From Flavobacterium sp. CBA20B-1 (lineage in GTDB: Bacteria; Bacteroidota; Bacteroidia; Flavobacteriales; Flavobacteriaceae): a stretch of DNA of 64,000 bases. Below are positions 29,301 through 37,778 of the stretch, in pieces. The notes below the pieces were generated by a model. It was not told the origin of the DNA. It did not search any database and saw only the letters and a list, made by a program, of their open reading frames with translations. Position numbers and translations under genes: made by a program. The stretch covers positions 1,116,001-1,180,000 of the forward strand of contig NZ_CP092370.1 of NCBI RefSeq assembly GCF_028473145.1. The letters run 5' to 3'. Position 1 is the stretch's first letter. Each line of letters starts with the position of its first letter.

Positions 29301-31319
29301 CGTTGCCTCGTAATTTCCATTGGAAATTTTTCCTTTTAAATCAACGCCTTGGTAAGTGTAACCTTTATAAGTTGCTTGGGTTACAAATGCATCGATCGTG
29401 GCATTGTTCTGTTCGAAATTAAAACCAGTTCCGTTTATTTTTGCCTGAGCAGTTACGATGCCCAAATCGGGTTGTTTCAACAATTTGCCTACGTTAAAAG
29501 ATGCTAACGTCGCATTGATGTCATACTTTTCAGCATTTTTCACTTTTTGATTAAATGTTCCAGTGAATTTTGCATTACCAAAGGAAGATTGCAATCCTAA
29601 ATCGGCATATAAATCATTCAAACCGCCTTTAATTTTCCCGGAAAGGTTCATGTTTTCCGGAATTTCTATGCTATTTGGAATCGCATTTTTTGGCGCTAAA
29701 TTATTGATCAAACGCTTATCTGCTGTGAGGTTTGCAATTTTTAAATTCATCCATAAACGATCGGTTTCCAATGCGTTTTTTATGGTTCCCGAAGCATTTA
29801 CATTTAAACTACCTAAGCCTGAAAGTTTGAATTCTTGTACTAAAAGATCGTTTACTTTTCCTTTTACATTGGCAGAAACATTCAGAACCGCAGTGGGATA
29901 CGAATTAAAAGGCGCCGTATTTTTTAAATCGGGTGCCAACCAAAGAATATCTTTAAAGCCGATTTTCGTATCGGGCAAATTGGCTTCTAACGCTACATTT
30001 CCCAGATTATTCGTAAAATCATCAATTGACTGGTATTGCAGTTTTAAACTGCGTTGCAAAAAGGTGTTGGGAGTTTTTAATGTTAAGTTTTCTAAAAGAG
30101 TTTCCTTTTCACCATATACAAATTTTGTTGACAGCTCTTCCAACAAAAAGCCACTGGTTTCAGTAAAACTTGCCTCTTGAATAATTCCTTTCACATTGCT
30201 GCCTATCATTTCTAGATCGTTGATGTTTGCTGTTAATTTTTTAATATCTAAATGATTGGCATTAAATGCTTTTGAAGTATTTTCGCCCAAACCGTTGTTG
30301 TAAACCACGTTTACATTTTGCAGATTGGCTTTGTTTAAAAATACTTTAAACGGATTGGTTTCAGCGGCAACTTCTTCTTGATTATTAGTTGCTGAATCAT
30401 TGACACTTTGCGATGCTTTTGACATAGGTGTGAGCAATACATTTACAAATGCATCATGAAATTGAAGGTCCGAAATATTAAAGCTATTAGTAGGCAGGTC
30501 TATTTTTTTAATTTTTGACTGCAATTTAGCAAAGACTATTTTTGCGCGTGTAGCACTATTTTCATCATCATATAAAACATCAAAATTTGTGAGATTTAAT
30601 GCGTTAACAACAATGTTTAAAGGGTTTTCTTCAGATAAAGAATCTACCTTTTCTCTGGTATTAGCAGCTACTTCTTCTAACATGCCTTGGTTAAAAACCA
30701 ATTGAAATCCGTCGGCATTAATGTAATCAACAGCGTAGTTGTTTTTTTCTAAGTCAAAAACCTCTACCACGGTTTGCAAATCGGTTAATTTTAAAGTAAT
30801 ATCGTTTTTGCTGGTGCGATCGTTGTATGTAACATTTATATTTTGTAGGTGTATCTTATCTAAATCAATTATAAAAGGTTTGCTTTCCTCATCCTCTTCA
30901 TCGTTAGTGGCAAATGCATCAATAATATAGTCAAAATTAAAAGTGCTGTCTGCGCGTTTTTCCACGTTTGCTGTTAATCCATCCAATTCAATAGCAGTAA
31001 ATTCGGCTTTGTTATTTAATAATTGAGGAAGGTCTAAACCAACATTTAGGTGGTTAACGTATAAAAGCGTATCGGCATTTTGATCTTCGAGATATAATTG
31101 TTCCAGCTCAATTTTATTAGGAAAATGAACATACACCCGATTTAAAGAAACCTTGGTTTGTATTTTTTCTTGCAAATAGTTTACCAATTTATCTTTCACA
31201 AAATTTTGCACAGCAGGAAACTGAAGCGAATAAATTGCCACCAAAATTAACACCAATAAAGAGGCTAAAGTTATTAAAACGTATTTAATAACTTTTAAAA
31301 TTTTCTTTTTCAAACTCAA
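26274..31319 (-). CDS. tamB: TamB-like translocation/assembly module protein
   Basis: A 1681-residue AsmA-like protein. A single membrane helix near residues 13-33 anchors it in the inner membrane. The long repetitive beta-rich middle is typical of lipid-groove proteins, and the C-terminal TamB (DUF490) domain has GQLTGGIDPSGKTTLVGRYE and VALLLLNRFIG-like blocks. It is thought to span the periplasm and reach its barrel partner, here TamL. It is the largest gene in the window and first of the two-gene unit. Confidence 0.9.
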   Translation of the reverse strand: MSLKKKILKVIKYVLITLASLLVLILVAIYSLQFPAVQNFVKDKLVNYLQEKIQTKVSLNRVYVHFPNKIELEQLYLEDQNADTLLYVNHLNVGLDLPQLLNNKAEFTAIELDGLTANVEKRADSTFNFDYIIDAFATNDEEDEESKPFIIDLDKIHLQNINVTYNDRTSKNDITLKLTDLQTVVEVFDLEKNNYAVDYINADGFQLVFNQGMLEEVAANTREKVDSLSEENPLNIVVNALNLTNFDVLYDDENSATRAKIVFAKLQSKIKKIDLPTNSFNISDLQFHDAFVNVLLTPMSKASQSVNDSATNNQEEVAAETNPFKVFLNKANLQNVNVVYNNGLGENTSKAFNANHLDIKKLTANINDLEMIGSNVKGIIQEASFTETSGFLLEELSTKFVYGEKETLLENLTLKTPNTFLQRSLKLQYQSIDDFTNNLGNVALEANLPDTKIGFKDILWLAPDLKNTAPFNSYPTAVLNVSANVKGKVNDLLVQEFKLSGLGSLNVNASGTIKNALETDRLWMNLKIANLTADKRLINNLAPKNAIPNSIEIPENMNLSGKIKGGLNDLYADLGLQSSFGNAKFTGTFNQKVKNAEKYDINATLASFNVGKLLKQPDLGIVTAQAKINGTGFNFEQNNATIDAFVTQATYKGYTYQGVDLKGKISNGNYEATLRSDDENAKLNIAASGVYNATQPTVKTDGTIFKIDLNKLGFYDTPMALAGKLKADFSSLNPDALNGEMLLQDFVLSDGDEIYPISTISLKAVSNDSINSIDLKSQIVDAAITGKYKLTEISASLLSTLNQYYHFQKESDPKKPISPSQYFDFKGKIKNDDLIRKFAPALTSFQTINLYGSYNADSRKITVYGSVPQVQYDAYQLNDIKLSAGNDEESLNYSVTLNQLDSEQFRLENIVLDGFIANDVIDYNLLVKDDNEEVQYKIAGNVATANDLIDLSLKQDGFVLNYDAWSVAPNNKLTVYPTGLVAQNLDLTSANSSITINSEGDTPAAPLNIQFKDFKIETLTEIVRKDSLPAEGTINGKAVLKDVMNDLRLTADLNIKDLKVFGNAIGTIDALVANETSSLYNADIKLSGFNNNLSLLGSYDTAASKFDADLDIKALQMTSIQGFSMNQLSDAKGYISGKLKLTGTTDAPSILGNVQFNDAGFGVSQLNTTFQNMNDEIQFTNRGIVFKSFKINDTDGNALTINGAVLTKTYQDFNFDLNLSARNFKVVNSTKTDNQMLYGVMAINANIGVKGNLDLPKIDGTINVTDKTDFTFVMPQSSPALQEREGIIEFVDQDQLALEDTIEDPEEDLNQTLSGLDVNLNIELDKEAQMSIVIDKANGDFIKLQGEGQLTGGIDPSGKTTLVGRYEVNEGAYEMSVSLLKRRFIIQKGSSITWTGEPTKADVDITAIYKTKAAPYDLVQQQVGNDEISNLYKQRIPFNTLLKMSGELLKPIITFDIEVDGNNPGIPTEITAAVSNKLSELRTEESEMNKQVFALLLLNRFIGENPFQSSAGMSAESVARQSVSRMLSEQLNNIAADLIDGVELNFDLESTDDYSTGTQQNRTDLNVNISKTLLNDRLKVSVGSNFGLEGNERQNEQMTNIAGDIQIEYLLSKDGRYLLKAYRKDEYQVALQGQIIETGVGFVITLDYNKFRELINRSKRNRAFRKQQRKLQNEQATPTTK

Positions 31320-31432
31320 TTTCTTACTTTTTTACTAACAAAAGTACCATATATTAATGATATTTAAAAGCAAATTATGAGTTTGTTGGGAAATGTTAAA
31401 AATTGTTTTTGGTGATTGGTTTGGGGGTAAAA

Positions 31433-31456
31433 AAATCGCCTTTAAAAAGGCGATTT
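31433..31456. terminator. Terminator behind the methionine gamma-lyase gene
   Basis: The 11-bp perfect stem AAATCGCCTTT/AAAGGCGATTT is followed by T-runs on the minus strand, just past the stop of the lyase gene. Confidence 0.8.
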
Positions 31457-31463
31457 TAATCAA

Positions 31464-32660
31464 TTAAATAACTTTTAAGTCAACTAAGCAACTTTTCATG
31501 AGTTCAAAAGTACGTGCGATGTCATTATCTAAGCCGATAGAAAAGCGAATCAATCCATCAGACAAGCCCATTTCTTTTTGTTCATCGGCCGGAATTTCTG
31601 ATGATGTCGATGTTCCAGGTGCACTGAATAGAGTTTTGTAAAATCCTAAGCTTACGGCCAAATATCCAATGTTTCGTTCTTGCATTAATTCCATAACTGC
31701 ATTGGCATTTTCTAATGAACCAACATCGATTGTCAACATACCACCAAAACCAAACTCGCTATTGTACATACTTTTAAAAATTTCATGAGATGGATGGGTT
31801 GATAATCCTGGATAAACCGTTTTAACCCCTAATTCATTAAAAGCTTTGGCCAAATAGAGCGCATTGGCACTGTGTTGCTTCATTCGTAAATGTAGGGTGC
31901 GCATATTTTTTAAAATACTTGCCGACCGCATACTATCCATCGTGGAACCTAACAACATGCATGCACCATTGTTTACATTCTTTAGGCTGTTGATAAATTC
32001 AGCGCTGCCACAAACCACGCCGCCTACTGTATCGCTGCTGCCGTTTATATATTTGGTTAAACTGTGAATTACAATATCGGCTCCTAAATTGGCAGGAGTT
32101 ACGCTTAGTGGTGAAAAGGTATTATCTACCACCACTTGTATATTGCGCTGTTTGCCAATTTTAGAAATTGCAGGAATATCCGCCACTTCTAGCAAGGGAT
32201 TGCTAACGGTTTCTAAATAAATTACTTTGGTATTTGGCCTTATCAACGACTGAATTTTATCGATATTAGTAATATCAACAAAATCGATTGTTACACCAAA
32301 TTCAGGTAAAAAATTCTTTAAAAAAGCATACGTTCCGCCATAAATTGTTCTGCTGGCAATAATATGATCGCCACTTTTGCACAATTGCATAAGCGTTGCT
32401 GTAATTGCACCCATACCCGATGCAGTGACGTTGGCAGCTTCGGTATTTTCTAATTGTGCCAAAGCTTCGCTTAAATATAAATTAGAGGGCGAACTGTGCC
32501 GACTGTACAAATAACAACCATCGGTATTGCCTTCAAATGTATCAAACATTGTTTTTGCGGCTAGGAAGGTATAAGTTGAAGAATCGGAAATTGAGGGATT
32601 CACACCGCCAAATTCTCCAAAAAATTGTAAGTCTTGAATTTTATCTGCTGGTTTAAACAT
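31464..32660 (-). CDS. Cys/Met metabolism PLP enzyme, methionine gamma-lyase-like
   Basis: A fold-type I PLP enzyme of 398 residues. The cofactor lysine is Lys203 in SLTKYINGSSDTVGG; other blocks are YSRHSSPSNLYLSEALAQLE, SGMGAITATL, YLETVSNPLLEV and VVDNTFSPL. Methionine gamma-lyase is the best guess; cystathionine gamma-lyase/synthase is the alternative. A divergent Lrp regulator starts 150 bp upstream and probably controls it in response to an amino acid. Confidence 0.85.
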   Translation of the reverse strand: MFKPADKIQDLQFFGEFGGVNPSISDSSTYTFLAAKTMFDTFEGNTDGCYLYSRHSSPSNLYLSEALAQLENTEAANVTASGMGAITATLMQLCKSGDHIIASRTIYGGTYAFLKNFLPEFGVTIDFVDITNIDKIQSLIRPNTKVIYLETVSNPLLEVADIPAISKIGKQRNIQVVVDNTFSPLSVTPANLGADIVIHSLTKYINGSSDTVGGVVCGSAEFINSLKNVNNGACMLLGSTMDSMRSASILKNMRTLHLRMKQHSANALYLAKAFNELGVKTVYPGLSTHPSHEIFKSMYNSEFGFGGMLTIDVGSLENANAVMELMQERNIGYLAVSLGFYKTLFSAPGTSTSSEIPADEQKEMGLSDGLIRFSIGLDNDIARTFELMKSCLVDLKVI

Positions 32661-32810
32661 TTTTTTGTATTTTTTAATTTAGCGTTTTAAAAGTAGGAAC
32701 ACCTATTTGTTTATCCAAATAAAAAATTGTATATTAGAAAATTAATCATCAAAAAGTTTGATTTTACCGAATAAAAATCTATAATAAAGATAAATAACTT
32801 AAAATATAAT

Positions 32811-33272
32811 ATGAAATTAGACGATACAGATTTAAAATTAGTGGCATTGTTACAAAAAAATTGCAAGCAAACCACAAAAGAACTTGCAGACCAATTGCAA
32901 CTTTCTACCACCGCTGTATATGAACGCATTAAGAAGTTAGAAAAGCAACAAATTATTACCGATTATGTGGCAATTGTGAATAAAGATAAAATCAATCGCA
33001 GTTTTATGGCTATTTCTCACATAAAAATTAAATCGCATTCAAAAGATGCCATTTTGCGCTTTGAAAAGAAAATACATGAAATTCCTGAGGTTTTAGAGTG
33101 TTTTCATGTGAGTGGTGAGTATGATTATATTTTAAAAATTGGTGTTGCAGATATGGAAGCTTATCGCGAGTTTATGCTTTCTAAACTCACAACGATGGAA
33201 GAGGTGCAAAGCACACACAGCATGTTTGTTATTAAAGAAGTGAAGAACTTAAAAACCTATGAGATTTTATAG
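32811..33272 (+). CDS. Lrp/AsnC-family regulator
   Basis: A 153-residue protein with an N-terminal winged helix (TDLKLVALLQKNCKQTTKELADQLQLSTTAVYERIKKLEKQQII) and a C-terminal RAM ligand-binding domain (FHVSGEYDYILKIGVADMEAYREFM). It is divergently transcribed from the methionine gamma-lyase-like gene, the typical arrangement for a local regulator that senses the substrate or product amino acid. Confidence 0.92.
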   Translation: MKLDDTDLKLVALLQKNCKQTTKELADQLQLSTTAVYERIKKLEKQQIITDYVAIVNKDKINRSFMAISHIKIKSHSKDAILRFEKKIHEIPEVLECFHVSGEYDYILKIGVADMEAYREFMLSKLTTMEEVQSTHSMFVIKEVKNLKTYEIL

Positions 33273-33281
33273 CGTTTTCAA

Positions 33282-34181
33282 TTACTTATTGCTCCAAGGG
33301 TGAAATTTTTCTATTTCTTCTTTTAATTTATTTCTGTCTAAATGCAAATAAATTTCAGTAGTGGTAATGGATTCGTGTCCCAGCAGCATTTGTATTGAAC
33401 GTAAATCAGCTCCGTTTTCTAACAAGTGCGTGGCAAAAGAATGCCTCAATGTATGTGGACTTATGTTTTTATTTAATCCAGCCATTTTTGCTAAATTTTT
33501 CAAAATCGTAAAAATCATTGCACGGGTTAACTGACTTCCTCTTCTATTTAAAAACAGAATGTCTTCGGCTTCTTTTTTTATTTTTAATTGAAAACGAATT
33601 TCATTTATATAGGAATGAACCTTTTTCATAGCAGATTGGGTAATGGGTACAAAACGTTGTTTGTCGCCCTTTCCTAAAACTTTTATATATCCTTCATCAA
33701 AAAAAAGATCAGAAAGCTTTAAGTGAACAACTTCAGACACGCGCAACCCACAACTGTAAAGCACTTCAATAATTGCATCGTTACGCACCCCTTCATGGGT
33801 ATCTTTTTTAATGAATGATTGCAGTAGATCAATCTCGTCAACAGTAAGTACCACCGGCAATTTTCTTGATTGTTTGGGCAATTCGATAAAGGCTACCGGA
33901 TTTTGATCAATTTTTTGCTGTAAAATTAAAAAGTTATAATAGTGATTTAATGCCGAAAGTATTCGTGCTTGAGTGGATGGTGCTAAAAAATCGGCTATAA
34001 AATGAATAAAACTTCTGATATTATGTTCTTGAGCATACGCTATTTCACAATCGCTTCCCAAAAAGTGTTGTAACTTTTCTAAATCATACAAATAGTTCAC
34101 CAGTGTATTTTCTGCTACACCGCGTTCTAATCTTAAATAATATGCATATTGTGCAATAGTATCACTCATAGGAAAAGCCAC
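33282..34181 (-). CDS. xerD: XerD-type chromosome-dimer recombinase
   Basis: A tyrosine recombinase of 299 residues with an N-terminal SAM-like domain. The catalytic set is complete: Arg in SCGLRVSEVVHL, Lys in GKGDKQRF, HTLRHSFATHLL, LLGHESI and Tyr in TTEIYLHL. It has no N-terminal extension and no SPLDxL end, unlike the recombinase beside the cassette array. It probably resolves chromosome dimers at dif, and lies divergent from aroQ with two outer membrane protein genes between them. Confidence 0.9.
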   Translation of the reverse strand: MAFPMSDTIAQYAYYLRLERGVAENTLVNYLYDLEKLQHFLGSDCEIAYAQEHNIRSFIHFIADFLAPSTQARILSALNHYYNFLILQQKIDQNPVAFIELPKQSRKLPVVLTVDEIDLLQSFIKKDTHEGVRNDAIIEVLYSCGLRVSEVVHLKLSDLFFDEGYIKVLGKGDKQRFVPITQSAMKKVHSYINEIRFQLKIKKEAEDILFLNRRGSQLTRAMIFTILKNLAKMAGLNKNISPHTLRHSFATHLLENGADLRSIQMLLGHESITTTEIYLHLDRNKLKEEIEKFHPWSNK

Positions 34182-34235
34182 CTTTACGGTGGCTAAATAT
34201 ATTTGTAATTTAAAATACTGATGTATGGTGCAAGC

Positions 34236-35039
34236 TTAAAACTTATAACCAACTGATAATTGAACCGAAGTGTTTGTTAAAGGTGCAAATTTTAAATTAT
34301 TGTTGATATAATCAATTTCTCGCTGAAGTTCTTCTCCTGCATCCGGAATTGTAAACTTTCGGTAATCGTTATCTATCTTATAAATATCTTGTAATCCCAT
34401 ATAGTAACGGAAGTTAAAGAATACACCGCTGTCTAAGTAGTATGAAAAACCGCCTGTAAGACCATAATCTAATCTTTCATAGAAATCATCTGGATCTTTA
34501 CTGCGGTAACCAGCTTCAAACAAAGCTTGGTCTAATTGCGAATAGGAGGCAGCATAACGCGGATCTGTTAAATACAAATACGAGCGAGCGGTATTGTATT
34601 TATTGGCATCAAACTGACCTTGCGCATGCAACATATAACCTACTTGGCCACCAAATTCTACTGAGAAATTTTTACTTGCGTAGTATTTAAAGGTAATTGG
34701 CAAATACATATAATGCATGGTAACATCTTCTAACTTGAATGTTTCAGTAGTTTCGCCGGTTAACATATCAATTTGATTATATTCAGCGCCTTTGTACCCT
34801 TGCACTGCATATTGCAATTCGGCTTGAACGGCAAACTTTTTATAAAAAGACAAGGGAATTTCAACTGTTCCTCCTATTTGCAATCCAGGCTTGAATTCTT
34901 GAGTGTTTCCACCTGTTAAGCGTGACATATTAGGACCAATCTTAATTCCTGTTTCTATTAAGTTTCGATGATTGCGTTGCGCAAAGCTATTCGTTGTTAA
35001 CAACCCTAAAAAAGCGATTGACAGTACTATTTTCTTCAT
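34236..35039 (-). CDS. PorT-family outer membrane beta-barrel protein
   Basis: It has a signal peptide (MKKIVLSIAFLGLLTTNSFAQ) and alternating beta strands (GIKIGPNMSRLTGG, FAVQAELQYAVQGYKG, FSVEFGGQVGYMLHAQG) ending in SVQLSVGYKF, the aromatic C-terminus typical of outer membrane barrels. Length is 267 residues. Specific function unknown. Confidence 0.82.
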   Translation of the reverse strand: MKKIVLSIAFLGLLTTNSFAQRNHRNLIETGIKIGPNMSRLTGGNTQEFKPGLQIGGTVEIPLSFYKKFAVQAELQYAVQGYKGAEYNQIDMLTGETTETFKLEDVTMHYMYLPITFKYYASKNFSVEFGGQVGYMLHAQGQFDANKYNTARSYLYLTDPRYAASYSQLDQALFEAGYRSKDPDDFYERLDYGLTGGFSYYLDSGVFFNFRYYMGLQDIYKIDNDYRKFTIPDAGEELQREIDYINNNLKFAPLTNTSVQLSVGYKF

Positions 35040-35083
35040 TAGTTCAGCTTTAAATATATTTTAAGCCTTAAAGATATAAAAAA

Positions 35084-35108
35084 AGCCTTTCAAAAATGAA
35101 AGGCTCTT
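35084..35108. terminator. Terminator behind the OmpX-like gene
   Basis: The stem AGCCTTTC/GAAAGGCT has a 6-nt loop and a long T-run on the minus strand, 30-50 bp past the stop of the barrel gene at 35137. Confidence 0.8.
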
Positions 35109-35136
35109 AAAATTTTATTAAATTTCTTTAAAAAAA

Positions 35137-35796
35137 TTACAATTTAAAGGTTAAACCGAAGGTTGCTGTATCAAAAAAGTTATTAAAGTTATTTATATTA
35201 GCATAGAAATCGGTTGTAGCTTTAGCATTTGGCGTATCCATTTTCGATGAATTAAAACCTATAACATTGCTCAGTGCAAAATTTACTGCAATTTTAGGTG
35301 TTACAAAGTAATTGATACCTAAAGTAGCATTCACACCAAAACGGTTTGTTTTATCTAAATCTCTAGTGATTGTGGTGCTAGTTGCTTCATCATATCTCGA
35401 AATTTCTCCGCCTAAAGAATTATAGCCAATTCCCACTTCACCATAAGGTTGAAATCTATTTAAATCCATGAAGTAATAACGTCCGAAAACCTCAAAACCT
35501 ACGTTGTTAGCCTTTTGGGTAACTCTATCTGCTACTACATCTGAATAGTTTTCAGTCTTAGCAGAACCAAAATTTAATCCTAACCCTACTGCAAAGTTAT
35601 CATTAATGAAATAACCTGCTTTTGGTGTGAAATTAAATTCTGAAGTTTTTACTGTTTCCAACTTGTTGTCTTCTGAATTTGCTTGTAAACTTCCTTCTAA
35701 TAAAACATCTCCTTGGTTAAAACCAAAAGTGCGTTCTTGTGCTTGTGCTGCAAAACTTGTTGCCAATACAGCTACTGATAATAAAATCTTTTTCAT
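35137..35796 (-). CDS. Small outer membrane beta-barrel protein (OmpX/OprF-like N-domain)
   Basis: A 219-residue barrel. It has a signal peptide ending SFAAQAQ, then about eight amphipathic strands (FTPKAGYFINDNFAVGLGLNFG, FEVFGRYYFM, PYGEVGIGYNSLGGEI, FGVNATLGINYFVTPKIAVNFAL) and a terminal FGLTFKL. The fold class is clear, the function is not. It sits just upstream of the PorT-like gene on the same strand, with a terminator between them. Confidence 0.82.
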   Translation of the reverse strand: MKKILLSVAVLATSFAAQAQERTFGFNQGDVLLEGSLQANSEDNKLETVKTSEFNFTPKAGYFINDNFAVGLGLNFGSAKTENYSDVVADRVTQKANNVGFEVFGRYYFMDLNRFQPYGEVGIGYNSLGGEISRYDEATSTTITRDLDKTNRFGVNATLGINYFVTPKIAVNFALSNVIGFNSSKMDTPNAKATTDFYANINNFNNFFDTATFGLTFKL

Positions 35797-36003
35797 TTCT
35801 AATAATTATTTTTATAGTACAAATTTAGCAAATCGCAATACCCACAGACAACTTATTTAACAATACTTTAATCACTCGATAATGATTTATTCATGTTTCA
35901 TTCAACTCATAGAGTAATAATAATATTGTAAGTGTTTTCATTTATTTCCTTTTAATTTTTACAATCTAGTTTGTTATCTTTACTAAAATTAAAAACTCCA
36001 TTC

Positions 36004-36423
36004 ATGAAAATAGCCATTATTAATGGACCTAATTTGAATTTATTAGGAAAAAGAGAGCCCGAAATCTACGGTAATATAAATTTTGAAGATTTTTTTAAAT
36101 CATTACAAAACGAGTTTCAAACTGCTGATTTAATTTACTTCCAAAGCAATCACGAAGGATCTATAATTGACACCTTGCATGAGATTGGCTTTTCATACGA
36201 TGGCATTATTCTAAATGCAGGTGCATATTCCCACACATCAATTGCTATAGCCGATGCTGTTCGTGCCATCTCAACGCCTGTTATTGAAGTACATTTAAGC
36301 AATATTTATAGCAGGGAACCATTTAGACATCATTCCTATATTTCTGAAACAGCGGTTGGTGTTATATGTGGTTTTGGCTTGCAATCCTATAAATTAGCGC
36401 TTCAATCCCTAATCAACCTTTAG
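36004..36423 (+). CDS. aroQ: Type II 3-dehydroquinate dehydratase
   Basis: Third step of the shikimate pathway. I chose the ATG at 36004 (MKIAIINGPNLNLLGKREPEIYG), which is the family N-terminus; the 11 upstream codons are not conserved. Catalytic Tyr lies in EIYG; other blocks are FQSNHEGSIID, NAGAYSHTSIAI and EVHLSNIYSREPFRHHS. The length of 139 residues is normal. Confidence 0.94.
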   Translation: MKIAIINGPNLNLLGKREPEIYGNINFEDFFKSLQNEFQTADLIYFQSNHEGSIIDTLHEIGFSYDGIILNAGAYSHTSIAIADAVRAISTPVIEVHLSNIYSREPFRHHSYISETAVGVICGFGLQSYKLALQSLINL

Positions 36424-36473
36424 TGAAAAAGAATTGTTTTTTTTAACATAATTTTTTAATTTTGCAACGAGAT

Positions 36474-36542
36474 TATGGACGCCAGAAACCATGAAAAACG
36501 GAGCGATGCCGAAAAGCTATACGAGTAGGACACTGAAAAAAC
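36474..36542 (+). promoter_or_regulatory. GC-richer leader before the TM2 gene
   Basis: This block (around ATGGACGCCAGAAACCAT and GATGCCGAAAAGC) stands out from the AT-rich surroundings and contains short self-complementary parts such as ATGG/CCAT. It could be a structured leader RNA or a short leader peptide (17 codons, ATG at about 36476). I cannot assign it to a known riboswitch. Confidence 0.3.
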
Positions 36543-36548
36543 ATACAA

Positions 36549-36902
36549 ATGGACGCACAAAAAGTGGATATGTTCCTAATGACCAACGGAAAATTCTTTG
36601 AAAGTCATCAATTAGGATACATTAGAGAAGAACTTTTAAAGTTAGACGATTCTCAATGGTCAATCATTCAAACGCAACAATTTAAAGACCCTACAACCAG
36701 CTTGATTATTTCTTTAGTAGGAGGGGGAAGTTTAGGTATTGACCGATTCATTATCGGAGATACCGGAATGGGTATTGGTAAATTATTAACTTGTGGCGGT
36801 TTTGGAGTTTGGACTATTATTGATTTCTTTTTAATCATGGGTGCTACCAGAGAAAAAAACATGGAGAAATTGCAACAAGTATTCTTTAATGCCTCGTATT
36901 AA
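36549..36902 (+). CDS. TM2-domain membrane protein
   Basis: A 117-residue protein. The cytoplasmic N-terminal ~45 residues are followed by two membrane helices joined by a short turn (SLIISLVGGGSLGIDRFIIGDTGMGIGKLLTCGGFGVWTIIDFFLIMG), the TM2 signature with its conserved Asp-Arg-Phe. It is first of three small membrane protein genes with overlapping ends. The role is unknown. Confidence 0.85.
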   Translation: MDAQKVDMFLMTNGKFFESHQLGYIREELLKLDDSQWSIIQTQQFKDPTTSLIISLVGGGSLGIDRFIIGDTGMGIGKLLTCGGFGVWTIIDFFLIMGATREKNMEKLQQVFFNASY

Positions 36903-37308
36903 AAAAAATACCTTTTATTTTTTATTACTCATAGCCTGCATTGCGGGCTATATTTGGCTTTTTTACACTATTAAAACCGTTTCAAATACCCATGCGGAAG
37001 TAACAGTTTGCAGTATTAAAAGAATAACAACTTTTCCTTGCCCTTCGTGTGGATCAACACGAGCTGTAATAGCTTTAATGAATGGTGATATTCAGAAAGC
37101 ATTGCTGTTGAATCCGTTGGGAATCATCATCGCAATAATTATGCTGGTGCTACCTATTTGGTTGTTGTTTGACTTATCCTTTAATAAAAATACTTTCTTA
37201 AAATTTTATAAGGATACAGAACAATTCTTGCAAAAGCCTAAAATTGCTTGGACAGCAGTATTGTTACTTCTTTTAAATTGGATTTGGAACATCATAAAAG
37301 ATGTATGA
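36889..37308 (+). CDS. DUF2752 membrane protein
   Basis: The start at 36889 (MPRIKKNTFYFLLL) overlaps the TM2 gene by 14 bp. It has three hydrophobic segments and the DUF2752 signature CPSCGSTRAVIALMNGDIQKALLLNPLG. About 139 residues, function unknown. TM2 and DUF2752 genes are frequent partners in Bacteroidota. Confidence 0.85.
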   Translation: MPRIKKNTFYFLLLIACIAGYIWLFYTIKTVSNTHAEVTVCSIKRITTFPCPSCGSTRAVIALMNGDIQKALLLNPLGIIIAIIMLVLPIWLLFDLSFNKNTFLKFYKDTEQFLQKPKIAWTAVLLLLLNWIWNIIKDV

Positions 37309-37736
37309 TTTTAAACAAGCGTTTTTCTTATACCCCCAGCGAACACGAAGCAGAAAAAGCATCGAATAGCTATTTAATGTCGTTAGTGGCTTTGGTGGCC
37401 GGCTTGCCCTTGCCCATTGTTAACTTAATTGCTACCGTAGTGTTTTATTTTAGCAATCGAAAAGGAACTTATTTTGTGCGTTGGCATTGCACACAAGCAT
37501 TACTTTCACAATTAATTGTATTTGTTTTTAACAATATATGTTTTTGGTGGACTATTGCCTTGATTTTGAACAAATCCGGCGTGAATACGATATATTTTGT
37601 GTACCTTTCTGTGGTAATCATTTTTAACATTATAGAATTTATAGCTACGATTTACACAGCAATTGAAACACGCAAAGGAATTCATATCGAATGGTGGGGC
37701 TACAATAAATTAACCCACCGCCTTTGTAAACCATAA
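37305..37736 (+). CDS. DUF4870-like small membrane protein
   Basis: The ATG at 37305 overlaps the previous stop in the ATGA pattern, so translation is coupled. The 143-residue protein has a short hydrophilic N-terminus (SYTPSEHEAEKASNSYLMSLVALVAGLPLPIVNLIATV) and three or four membrane helices. KGTYFVRWHCTQALLSQL resembles the DUF4870/Tic20-like family. Function unknown. Confidence 0.7.
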   Translation: MILNKRFSYTPSEHEAEKASNSYLMSLVALVAGLPLPIVNLIATVVFYFSNRKGTYFVRWHCTQALLSQLIVFVFNNICFWWTIALILNKSGVNTIYFVYLSVVIIFNIIEFIATIYTAIETRKGIHIEWWGYNKLTHRLCKP

Positions 37737-37741
37737 AAAAA

Positions 37742-37770
37742 ACTCCCAAAATTAGCTTTTTTTGGGAGTT
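37742..37770. terminator. Bidirectional terminator
   Basis: The stem ACTCCCAAA/TTTGGGAGT (37742-37769) lies between convergent genes, the membrane trio and proS, with A- and T-runs on both sides. Confidence 0.8.
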
Positions 37771-37778
37771 TCACTTTA

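Noticed and set aside
29563..30180. 205-aa plus-strand ORF inside tamB
   Set aside because: It is an antisense shadow of the long tamB gene, whose own protein features are convincing.
33282..34181. XerD as the recombinase of the cassette array
   Set aside because: It is a normal-sized XerD in core context, 11 kb from the array and without the SPLDDL end. The recombinase at 44.5 kb fits better.
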